Shown in pieces: positions 54,141-64,000 of a stretch of DNA of 64,000 nt (position 1 is its first letter; each line of letters opens with the position of its first letter). Source of the DNA: Cryptomeria japonica (Eukaryota; Streptophyta; Pinopsida; Cupressales; Cupressaceae). Both the position numbers and the translations under genes were made by a program. The stretch covers positions 440,663,213 to 440,727,212 of the forward strand of contig NC_081407.1 of NCBI RefSeq assembly GCF_030272615.1. The letters are read 5' to 3'. The notes under the pieces were generated by a model that was given only the letters and a program-made list of their open reading frames with translations, had not been told where the DNA came from and did no database searches.

Positions 54141-56328
54141 TCTTGTCCCTTTGCATTTAACATTTTTGTTGCAGATTTTGCATTTTTGAAGTTGCAGATC
54201 GGACAATTTTTCGACGACATTTAGGTTTTTCCACGTCTGCGAGTGTTCGGATCGCGTTTTTGTGTTTCAGAAGCGTTTGCGATATCGGGAATCGCGTCTG
54301 TGTTTCTGTCAGTTTTTATTTTGCAGGTTTCCGAAAGGTGCATCTGTGATTCCTAACCGCGTCTACGCTGCATCAGATCGCGTCTGCATCATTTAACAAC
54401 GTCTGTGATCTCTAAGCGCGTATGTGCATAACAGAACCGTGTCTATGTCATACAGACGCGTCTGTGTCTGGTATAGAGGTGTCTGTGCTTTCTGTTTTGC
54501 AATTTCAATTTTTCTGAGATTCGGGTTTTCGGATTTTGTACTTAGGGTTTTAGATCTGGTTTATTTTCGGCTAACCCTTGCAGATCTAGCTAACCTGGTT
54601 TGTGCAGCTTGCTTTGGAGGCAAAAATGTTTTGTTGAAGGCCCCTTTTCACAAAGTCTTTTTGGGTTTTCTAAAATTTACCTAACTTGTGTGCTTGTAGG
54701 AAGGGGTTATCATTTGAAACTACTAACAATTTTGTTGTAGGGCCTTAGTTAGGGTTTTGTAATTTTGATTGTGTGCCTTGTTTTTCATAGCTTAGCAAAC
54801 ACTTCAATTGGTGCACTAAAATTGAATTATTGTCTTTTGTGTCTTGAGCAATAGGCTCTTTTTGTTTAATCTTTAGAGGGCCTGTCTTCCCGTGTGGTCA
54901 TTAGGACTACTAGTGAGAAGAGAACGACCCAAGTGGTAGCGAGGAAAACCCACCTCATCCAAACCACTATAATCAAATGTATTCATGGTGAAAACTATGA
55001 ATAATGTGTGCTGATTAGTTCATACCGACACTATGTCTCCCCATAAACCCGTTTGATCAAATTTATTTGATCATTTGTAGGGCATAACCCCTACCGGCTG
55101 GGAGCCTTTTGTATTTACAGAGCTGAAAGTGCCGCATGTATGGCCACATGAGCAGATACCCTTACTAGCACCATTTTGTTTTAGATGCCCAAATCCTTCT
55201 AGTTGTTGAGGCAGGAGGTCGGACCTCTGGTAGCGGCCCACACACATATGGTTCTTAGTAGAGATACAAAGTTCACCATGGGGAGTTTTCATGGGGACTG
55301 ATGCTTGGCTGACCCAAGAAGTGAGTGCTGAGGGTGGAGCCAGTGAGGTCAAGCATCTAAGTATCCGCTCTGAATAGCATAGCCTCGGGGGTAAAACCCT
55401 ATGTGGGATCAACAACTATTGTCTTGGCCAGCCGTAAGATTTGTGCTTGTCTTATGCTAAACACTCAAACATTCAAGACAAAACAGCAAAACATTGTGTC
55501 TTTTGTGTCTTCAAGTGTATGCAAAAACTTTTACATCAAACAACACACTTTTGGAGTCTAAACAGTTTGCAAACATTGAGTCATCAACATTGTGTCCTCT
55601 TGTCACGAAAAATAGTCGAAAAATCAGATTTGGTCACAACAAAACAACTTCACAGATAGGAAAAATTGCACTAAGGTTACAGAAATGTGTCTGTGTCTGT
55701 TCAAACCGCGTCTGCGTCAGATAAGCGCGTCTGTGAAGTATAGAATAGCGTCTGTGTTTTTATCAGCGTCTGTGTCAAACAGAGAGGCGTCTGTGTCTGG
55801 GAATCGCGTCTGTGAAGTATACAAAGGCATCTGTGTCAGGATTTGAAAACTTTAACAGTCAAGCAAACAAAGAAATCAGTTTCGGAATACTTGAGCTTCT
55901 TAGGTTGTCTCTTCAGGTTTCATCTAGCATTCAGCCTGTTCTAAGGTCTCACACAGTCCATCATTGCTTCACATCTCATTTTACATTCATACTTGTCTAA
56001 ACTTGAGTCAAAAAGGTCACTTGCTTGTCCTCATCATACTTTGTCAACACACTATATACTACTACACTTTGCTAAGTGGTCCCTCATCAAGGTTTCTTAC
56101 CTTTGGGTCTCATTTGGTCTTACTTAGAGTCAAGGTCAGCTTACCTCATCAAGAGAAACTATCCTCTCTTTGGAAGTCACACCTACTCTACTACTTACAT
56201 ACTTGGTCTTACACTTTGGACATTGCAAGTACACCCCAAGATTCATTTACACTTCATACAACTCTTGGTCTTCCATACTCTCGTCATTTTTCATCTAGTC
56301 TCTCACATCTTGGTCTAACACCTAGTTC
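54141..56328 (+). other. Long 5' leader of the Tat-type element
   Basis: 2.2 kb between primer site and gag. It contains two clusters of a GCGTCTGTG-like motif, at 54231-54495 and 55682-55840. No coding frame is convincing. Long leaders are known in Tat elements, and RNA packaging signals would be expected here. Confidence 0.65.
55682..55840 (+). repeat. Clustered GCGTCTGTG motifs, second cluster
   Basis: Eight motif copies about 17-25 bases apart, for example at 55708, 55726, 55748, 55765, 55786 and 55804. A looser cluster of about eleven lies at 54231-54495. Confidence 0.8.
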
Positions 56329-58038
56329 ATGGTTGAAACCCGCCTTCAAAAATCTAGGAGAATAGCTAAAGAAGCTCAAGAATCTGTAAACATGAGTTCT
56401 TATGAGTATGACAATGATCTATTCTACAATCCTGAGCACACTACATTACCAGACATGAATGTTTATAGACACAATCCAAATGTGGAAAGCACAAACACTA
56501 TAAACAACAATGCTACACACAATGACACAGTGGACAACTCTTCAATACTATCAGCAAACATAGAAAAGTCCATAATGAATCCTCAATTCAATAGATTGGT
56601 TGAAGAGATAATGAGGAGAGATCGACAATACTTTCTAAACATGATGGCACATAGTGGAGCTAAAATACTGCATGATTTTGACTTATCTCAACTTATGGAA
56701 AGTCGACCCTCACAACAAACTCAACCCAACATGGATCAAAGGAGACCAAATAGTGGAGGAAATAGAGGACCGAATAATATGATGCCGGAGTCACCATCAG
56801 CTTTGCTTCAAAAGCCAGCAATCCCACATACACAAGCTCAAACATATGATACTTACACTCAAGGACCATCATGGAGGCCTTATGCTCAATCACATGCTCA
56901 AGGTATGAATCAATCAAAACAAGTGGATACTCAAGGACATCCTCAAAATTTTGACACAAGGAGACCTCATGTCAAAATTGGGGGCAACACAATGGAAAAT
57001 GAAAGGCCTATTGAATATGGTATATATGCACAAAATAGATATGGGGTGCCCCAACAAGAAGTTATGCCAAGTACTCCATACATGTCGCAACAATATAGAC
57101 CTCCATATGGACATGTCTACGATCAGTATCATCCATACATGCAACAAGCTCCTCCTCAAATGGGCGTTTCAAACATGGGGTATGCTACAAGAAATCAATC
57201 TCCTCCCAAAAATAATTTGGAGCAACAAATAAGAGATTTACAAAAGAAAATGGAAGACATGAGTACATCAAAACCTACATACACTATGAGAGATATATGT
57301 CCTTATCCCTTTGATAAGAGCATTCCAATGCCTCCATTTCCTCCACACTTTGTGACACCAAAATTTGACAAATATAGAGGGAGAGGAGACCCCAAGGCAC
57401 ACATAAGACAATTCTTCACAGCTTGCATTGAGGTAGCGGCAGAAGAAACATACTTAATGAGGTTGTTCCCACAGAGCTTAGGAGATCAAGCTATGGAATG
57501 GTTTTCTCAATTACCTCCTGGTATTAAGTCATGGGGCGACTTAGCAGAGGCATTCATTTAGCATTTCTCTTACAACATTGAAATAGATGTCTCAGTTACT
57601 ACCTTGTGCAATACGAAACAAAAGGAAGGAGAATCTTTCACAACGTTTTTACAGAGATGGAGAAACCTAGCTAGCAGATGCTCTTGCGAAATCCCGCAGA
57701 AACAAATGGTGGAGATGTTCACACAAAACATTAATAAGGCTATTGGATATGATCTCAGAAAAGCTTGTTTGTCTACATTTAAGGATGTTATTGAAAAGGG
57801 CCTAGCAACAGAAAAGGTCTTAATTGAACAAGGAGTTATCAAGCTATTCAAAGAAAACAAAGAGGACTTCAAGGGAAAGGACAAACCAAAATTTTGGAAC
57901 AAGAACAAGAACACAGTTAATGATGGTATTGTTGATGCCAATACAATGAGACCCAAGTTCGTCTTTTCTGGATCAAGTTCTACCAACAATTAGGTGAACA
58001 CTCAAACAACTTCTAGACCATGAAGGAAGTACACCCCA
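56329..58038 (+). pseudogene. Gag of the Tat-type element
   Basis: Starts MVETRLQKSRRIAKEAQESV. The first 300 residues are Gln/Pro/Asn/Tyr-rich. The Gag core follows (GDPKAHIRQFFTACIEVAAE, then AMEWFSQLPPGIKSW and ESFTTFLQRWRNLASRC), with helical text after it. In-frame stops are TAG at 57559, TAG at 57991 and TGA at 58021. The frame then continues without a shift into the next segment, so gag and pol were one reading frame. The core domain is interrupted by the first stop, so no full Gag could be made. Confidence 0.92.
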
Positions 58039-60615
58039 TTGGGAGAACCATTTGAGTCAGTTTTCAAGAAGCTTGTGGCAAACAAGGTGATCACAGTTCC
58101 GGATTTTCCTCCATATGAACCAAAGGTCAAACCAAATTGGTGGAATGATGATGAGTATTGTGAGTTTCACAAGAGCAAGGGTCACAAGACAGGTAATTGC
58201 CATCGATTGAAAAACATTGTGCAAGATCTCATTGACAGAGGAGATATAGAGATTGAGGGACATTCATCTAATCAAGAGCATGAGGTGTTTAAGGAACCAT
58301 TCCCAAAACATGACAAAGGAAAAGGCAAAGTCACAGATGATCAAGCCAATTACACTAGAGCACCTTACAATTATGATTCTACTATTAATCACATCTCAAT
58401 GGACAATCATATTTCTACCATTACTATCAAAAACAAAAATCCTGAGAATCCTTCTCAGAGACCCAAGATTGTCCTAAAAGGTGTGGGATCTTCGTCTGAA
58501 TCTACCTCTGAATGTCATGTTACAACCCATCAAGGTAAGATTACATTGCCAGGTGCCTCCACTAAGAATACCAATCTTTCATCAACCAAGCCTGAGTACG
58601 ACCTTGTAGAACAACTAGGGAAGACACCTGCACTCATCTCTATTCTTGAGCTCTTACGTATATCTCCTGCACATAAAGCTATCCTTGACAAAATCTTGAG
58701 AGATACTACCATCCCTACCGATCTGAACGTGGACCAGTTTCAAGCCATGGTGGGATACCTATCCATTCCACACTCCCTCACATTCACAGAAGCCGATGAC
58801 GCCTCCATAAGTCAGCCACATAATGCACCTCTACATGTTGAAGCCTTCATACATAAACATCAAATAAAGCGAGTCCTGATAGATGGAGGAGCAGGTCTTA
58901 ATATTTGTACATTGAGCACCATCAGACAATTGGGATATTCTGACAAAGCTGTGAATTCTACAAACCAAATCACCATTAAGGCTTATGATGATGAAGAGCG
59001 CTCGTCCAAGGGCACGGTCACCTTACCATTAAGAATAGGGCCAGTCACAAAGGATGTGGTTTGTCAAGTCCTAGATCTAGATCTCATGTATAACATATTG
59101 CTAGGACGTCCGTGGATTCATGAAATGAGGGCAGTCCCATCAACATACCATCAGTGCATTAAGTTTCCTCACAATGGAGTCGAGGTAACGGTCAATGGTG
59201 ATCCAAATCCATTCATATATTGTAATAACTTGAGATCACATACTGAGACTATCATCCCTAGCAATCGTGAGGCTACTCCTTCTTCAACATATATTGATCC
59301 TAAGTCATTAAAGCCCTCGACATCCAAACAAGGTGAACTTAGAGCCAAGTTTCAAGACAAAGGCATGGGAGAATACACTCTGAATCAGACAATGTTTTTA
59401 CGACAAGTCATGAGCTCTCCCAAGGAATATGGGAGGCCACATCCTAACAAGCAAATCTCCATCATGATGCTCAAATGGGATCCTACCATCTTTCAAAAAT
59501 GGGGTGAACTAGAAGAAGAAAATTTATATAAAATGCTCTATAAGGACATTGAAGAGGACACACATGATCAGATTATTATACCCTGTGAGAACTATGGCAA
59601 AGGCTTCAAAATTCTGCAAAGATTTGGGTATGATGGAAAAAGCCCTCTCGGACTATGCAAAGAAGGTGTCATGGAGCCCTTACAACCTGAGCTAACTACA
59701 AGAAGGGAACGCTCCAAGGGGCTTGGTTTTCTGAATCCCAGACTACATAATAAAAGAACAAAAGAGGTATGGCGAATTAAAGTTGCCGAAGTTCAACAAG
59801 AGGATTACTATTCCACAGACTCCAATGAATGGGAATGGGGTTCAGACAAATCCTCCAGTGACTATGAGCTCACTGAAACATTCAGAGAGCCAGATGAACC
59901 CACAGAGGAGGAGGAATTTTACAAAAAGTTCAGAGTTGGTCAAGAACCAACCCATAAGGATCCCGCACAAGCTTCGTTTCAAGGTCCTAGGTCAAAATCA
60001 CATAGGATGAGGACACCTGTCCCAGAAGGCTCTACTAGTGATGACAATTTGGATTCGCTCACGATCGAAACTGATGAGGAGAGTGCCATTGATGACCTCG
60101 ACGATTACCTTGACATACCTGAATATAACCACATCTTCACTATTAGTCCTGCAAACCCTGAAAGCACTAAAGACCTTCCCCTTGTTCATCCTCAACTCAT
60201 TGACTGGGATCATGAAGGACCAGCACAATTTGATACATTTCAAAATGATGAAGCTATTATCGACTACCTTGGCATTCGAGATGATCTTCCCCCTGGAGAC
60301 CACAAAGCAGGATACGTCATAGAGCTCAACAACATAGCATACTTTGGTGAGGGTGTCAGGCCTTCTAGTCGCAAAAATGTGAAAATAAAAACAAAACAAG
60401 GGTCTTATGGTGAAAACCACACTGTGGCGCTATCTGACTCCAAAAAAGTAAAAAGAAAGGACGTATCTGAGGGTGAAAACCTCTCTGAGGCGCCCGAAGA
60501 TGGAAGGATCGACATTCTCCCAGCATCATACGAGGAAAAATCATCCATGTTGGTAGAGGAGACTATAAAGACAAACATTGGTACAACAGAGGTTCCACAC
60601 AACATATTTTTGGCT
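58039..60615 (+). pseudogene. Zinc finger, protease and G-patch segment of Gag-Pol
   Basis: This part of the 959-codon frame at 58039-60918 has no internal stop. Near residue 41 is CEFHKSKGHKTGNCHRLK, the modified zinc finger of Tat Gag. The aspartic protease site VLIDGGAGLNIC has its Asp at residue 282, with DGG in place of DTG or DSG. ILLGRPWIH about 75 residues later is the second conserved protease block. Residues about 520-570 form a G-patch: GKGFKILQRFGYDGKSPLGL, then RSKGLGF. The following 290 residues are acidic and low in complexity. Confidence 0.9.
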
Positions 60616-61608
60616 CAATCATTGACAGAGGCCGAGAGAGCAAAATTCATAAGCTTCTTTAAGGGACGACAAATCAACTTCGCATGGTCTTACGCGGATA
60701 TGCCTGGGCTAGACCCGGATTTGGTGATGCATCATTTAACAGTCAAACCGGGGGCAAAACCAGTAAAGCAGAAATTAAGGAAAATGCATCCACAAGTGGC
60801 ATTGCTAGTCAAGGCAGAGCTAGAGAAATTATTGGATGTCGGATTCATACGCCCAATTGATTATCCTGAATGGATTTCCAATTTAGTACCTGTCAGCAAA
60901 CCAGATCGCAACATCTGAATATGTACAGACTTCAGAGATATCAACAAGGCTTGTCCAAAGGACGATTTCCCATTACCAAACATTGACTTGATCGTTGATC
61001 TCACAACAAGCCATGAAATGTTATCTTTAATGGACGGATTTTCTGGATATAATCAAATCAGGATTGCACCTGAAGATCAACATAAAACATCATTCACTTG
61101 TCCATGGGGAACTTTCTATTGGAATGTCATGCCCTTTGGGCTGAAAAATGCAGGCGCCACATATCAACGAGCGATGACGACTATCTTTCATGATCTCATG
61201 CACATAACCGTGGAAGATTATGTTGACGATCTTTTGGGAAAATCAATAGATAGAGACACACACTTGGACATACTTTCAGTTGTCTTTGATAGGCTGGAAA
61301 AATACAAGGTAAGATTAAACCAAAAGAAATGTGTCTTTGGAGTAACCTCCGGGAAGCTCCTAGGATTCATTGTGTCTAAAAGAGGAATAGAAGCTGATCC
61401 AGCAAAAGTCAAGGCTATCTTGGACATGCCGCCGCCCAAGAATATCAGTCAACTTTGATCTTTACAAGGGAGACTCTAGTCCATACGAAGATTCATAGCA
61501 CAACTTGCAGATAAGTGTAACCCTTTCCAGCACCTGCTACACAAAAACATCAAGTTCAAATGGGATGAGAACTGTCAACAGGCTTTTTAGGCGCTCAAAG
61601 ACTATCTT
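60616..61608 (+). pseudogene. Reverse transcriptase of the Tat-type element
   Basis: Family motifs in order: INFAWSYADMPGLDPDLVMH, EKLLDVGFIRPIDYPEWISN, ICTDFRDINKACPKDDFPLP, FSGYNQIRIAPEDQHKTSF, MPFGLKNAGATYQRAM, then the catalytic YVDDLLGKS (61219-61230) and KCVFGVTSGKLLGFIVSKRG. Stops are TGA at 60916, TGA at 61456, TAG at 61477 and TAG at 61588. All lie in codons that are Arg or Gln in relatives. Catalytic residues are intact. Confidence 0.95.
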
Positions 61609-62084
61609 TTGAACCCGCCAGTTTTGATGCCACCAATTCCAGATCAACCATTGTTACTTTACATATCAGCTACTCCCACAGCACTAGGGGCACTCCTAGC
61701 ACAGCAAATACCTGACGGCAAGGAAAAAGCAGTCTATTATATCAGTCGCACATTGGTGGGATATGAGCTAAACTACACACCAATCGAGCGTGCATGTCTC
61801 GCTGTGGTCTTTGCTTCACAAAAATTACGACATTATATGCTCACTCACAAGACTAAGTTGATTGCTAGAATTGATCCACTAAAATATCTTCTCAACAAAG
61901 CTACACTTACTGGGCGGCTGGCCAAGTGGGTAATGATTTTGAGTGAATTCAACATTGAATACGTGGACAGAAAAGCTATAAAAGGACAAGCAATTGCAGA
62001 TCAACTGGCAGATGCTCCCATGATAGATGATGCTCCTCTACAGTCAAAATTTCCAGATGAGTCCATTCTAACAATATCACCTAC
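61609..62084 (+). pseudogene. RNase H domain of the Tat-type element
   Basis: LYISATPTALGALLAQQIPD, then AVYYISRTLVGYELNYTPIE and LAVVFASQKLRHYML, are the standard Gypsy RNase H blocks. The usual catalytic Asp in the first block (DAS) reads SAT here, as in the inactive first RNase H of Tat-type elements. A one-base insertion in the A run at 62085-62088 shifts the frame just after this domain. Confidence 0.88.
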
Positions 62085-62088
62085 AAAA

Positions 62089-62713
62089 GCCATGGCAATT
62101 ATATTTTGACGGCTCATACACATAGCATGGGGCAGGAGCGGGTATATTCTTTATAACTCCCCAAGGCGATTCTATACCAAAGTCATACCACTTATCATTT
62201 CCTTGCACTAACAATATAGCGGAATACGAGGCATTAACAACTGGGTTAAGAATTGCAGTTCAATGGAAGATCCAAGAACTTTGTGTTTTTGGGGATTCTC
62301 AACTTGTCATCCGTCAAGCAACTGATGATTATCAAACAAAAGATGAAAAGTTAATGCCTTACAAACAACTGGTAGATGATCTGAAACAGCACTTTGCAAA
62401 GATAGAGTTTGAGCAGATACCAAGAGAACAGAATCGCGCTGCTGATGCCATGGCTACAATTGCTTCGCTCATTGATCTACCGCAAAATGAGACCTGCTAT
62501 GAATTCCTGGTAGACAACTTGCTGATTCCTTCATATGAGATCACTCCTACGAAAATGATATGTGTTATTGGTCCTGAATCCCAGTTATATGGTTCCATAT
62601 TCACATACCTTCGCGACAATATCTTACCTCCCGATCTATCGAACAATCAACACCGTACTTTCATTCACCAATCCTCTCGATACGTCATTTTAGCAGATAT
62701 CCTATACCGATGA
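62089..62713 (+). pseudogene. Second, archaeal-type RNase H domain
   Basis: In the shifted frame LYFDGSYT supplies the first catalytic Asp, IAEYEALTTGL the Glu, VFGDSQLVIRQ the second Asp and NRAADAMATIA the last Asp, so all four acidic residues are kept. Tat elements acquired this domain in addition to the original one. A TAG at 62123 falls just after the first Asp, and a TGA at 62711 ends the frame. Confidence 0.92.
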
Positions 62714-63841
62714 GGTCTAGATGGCACCCTTCTTAGATGTTTAGAGAGTGACGAAGCTCAGATTGTGTTACGAGAAGTGCATGAAGGGATATGTGGTCCG
62801 CATACTAGTGGTCCTACCTTGGCCAAGAAACTCATCAGGACTGGATACTACTGGCCTACTATGGAAAAAGATGCATATTAGTTTGTCAAGAAGTGTAAGC
62901 AGTGTCAAATTCATGGAGACCTCATACATGCACCAGCACAGGAACTACAACCACTTGCATCTCCTTGGCCCTTTTGTCAGTGGGGAATCGATCTCATAGG
63001 CAAGATTCACCCTCCTTCTTCCAATGGACATAAATTCATTATCACAGCCACACAGTATTTTACAAAGTGGATTGAAGCCGTGCCTCTCACACAAGTTACT
63101 GGAAAACAAATCGCCACCTTCATCCTGAACTACATCATTTGCCGATACGGGATTCCTACTTCCATTATTACTGATAACGATCGTCCCTTCAAAAATCAAG
63201 ATGTTCGTGAACTCTGTGAGCGCTTCCATATCTCCCATCATTTCTCCACACCATATTACCCACAAGGTAATGGCCAAGCTGAGGTGTCTAATAAAACAAT
63301 TCTCAAAATCCTTAAAAAGACAGTTGACGACGCTGGCCGTAACTGGCATATCCAACTCAATCCTGCACTCTGGGCCTATCGCACAAGTGTCCGCACACCT
63401 ACAGGAGCTACACCCTACTCACTTGTCTACGGCTCTGAAGCCATCTTGCCTATTGAGGTCAAGTTACCTTCTCTACAGGTCTCCTTGAGAAACATAATCA
63501 ACGATGAAGACTACAGGGTCTCTCGCTTACAAGAACTAGAACTGCTGGAGGAACGAAGGCACACTGCTTTTAATCATCTCAAGGCTTACCAACAACGAAT
63601 GAGTCACAGTTACAATCACAAAGTTAAGCCTCGCACATTTGAGGTAGGTGACTTAGTCCTCAGAGAGAACCCCAAGAATCAGCAAGACAGAGATAAGAAG
63701 GGCAAGTTCGAATCAAACTGGCTTGGTCCTTACATCATTACAGTGGTATATGGATCTGGGGCATATCAGCTCTCAACTATAGAAGGTGAACCCTTGGAGG
63801 ATCCTATCAACAGCATGCACCTTCACAGGTTCTACACATAA
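62714..63841 (+). pseudogene. Integrase of the Tat-type element
   Basis: The zinc-binding HHCC region reads VHEGICGPHTSG to KKCKQCQ, interrupted by a TAG at 62879. Catalytic residues are visible in WGIDLIGKIH, IITDNDRPFKNQD and GNGQAEVSNKTI. The C-terminal end has AYRTSVRTPTGATPYSLVYG and the GPYIITVVYGSGAYQL block, ending at HLHRFYT before a normal stop at 63839. There is no chromodomain, as expected for the Tat lineage. Confidence 0.94.
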
Positions 63842-64000
63842 GCTCTTCGGAACATCCTAATTCAAAAATACAAAAAAAATCAAAAATCTCAAAAATACAA
63901 AAAAATCAAAAAATTTTAAAAATACAAAAAAAAATTATAAAACAAAAAAATCATTACCTGGTGAAAACCTGGCAAATAGGCGCCTTGTGACAACAAAAAA
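63842..64000 (+). other. 3' non-coding region of the Tat-type element, cut by the window
   Basis: A-rich with repeated AAAAATACAAAAAAATC words, then GGTGAAAACCTGGCAAATAG at 63960. The polypurine tract and 3' LTR are not reached. Confidence 0.7.

Larger units (their letters stand above)
53338..64000 (+). mobile_element. Ty3/Gypsy retrotransposon of the Tat type, right end outside the window
   Basis: A 782-bp 5' LTR is followed at once by a primer site, a 2.2-kb leader, gag and a pol region in the order protease, reverse transcriptase, RNase H, second RNase H, integrase. The two RNase H domains before integrase are the mark of the Tat lineage (Ogre/Retand relatives). Ten in-frame stops and one frameshift kill it. 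The 3' LTR is not reached, so the target duplication cannot be tested. Confidence 0.95.

Noticed and set aside
1-64000. tRNA genes
   Set aside because: Short tRNA-like words are primer-binding sites beside LTRs. No cloverleaf with both internal promoter boxes was seen by eye; a tRNAscan-SE run would settle it.

Overview
The window looks like repeat-dense nuclear DNA from a large-genome land plant. The evidence is the families present: Sirevirus-like Copia LTR elements, a Ty3/Gypsy element of the Tat type with two RNase H domains, an L1-type LINE with an RNase H domain, and a pentatricopeptide-repeat (PPR) gene fragment. Nonsense changes are biased to CAG>TAG and CGA>TGA, as expected from CG/CHG cytosine methylation in plants. 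A gymnosperm is plausible from the density of old nested elements, but the sequence does not prove it. I see no intact host protein gene, tRNA, rRNA or CRISPR array.

Layout. 1-4858: a non-autonomous LTR element with a tRNA-Asp/Arg-like primer site, an acidic unknown ORF and a PPR pseudogene fragment. 4860-9900: about 5 kb of AT-rich non-coding DNA. 10400-18560: a LINE remnant split by element 2 (10613-18170, minus strand, 5-bp target duplication agtta), which has a gag-like ORF and an unknown ORF of about 1,080 codons but no polymerase. 19480-20548: an LTR end with a primer site, then non-coding DNA. 20549-24687: element 3 (plus strand, duplication tattg), a second element without polymerase. 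26277-27955: a solo LTR with GC-rich palindromic tandem repeats. About 28480-43140: a long decayed LINE carrying a complete Copia element (30521-38109, minus strand, duplication agggc) and an extra ORF downstream of its RNase H domain. 43141-47830: G-poor, probably repeat-derived DNA with a strictly phased 21-bp array. 47832-50971: a broken minus-strand coding region of unknown family, followed by a repeat block at 51206-51995. 53338 to the window end: a Tat-type Gypsy element with 5' LTR, primer site, long leader, gag, protease, G-patch, reverse transcriptase, RNase H, second RNase H and integrase; its 3' LTR lies outside the window.

How the parts relate. The Copia element and elements 2 and 3 share an initiator-Met tRNA primer site, AAAGGGGGAGA-type polypurine tracts present in several copies, and a poly(C)/poly(G) tract near the U5 end. 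Elements 2 and 3 lack polymerase and, if ever mobile, must have used enzymes supplied by relatives. All large coding regions are broken, so the region reads as a silenced archive of nested insertions. The best candidates for undescribed biology are the element 2/3 protein, the LINE's third ORF and the 21-bp array.
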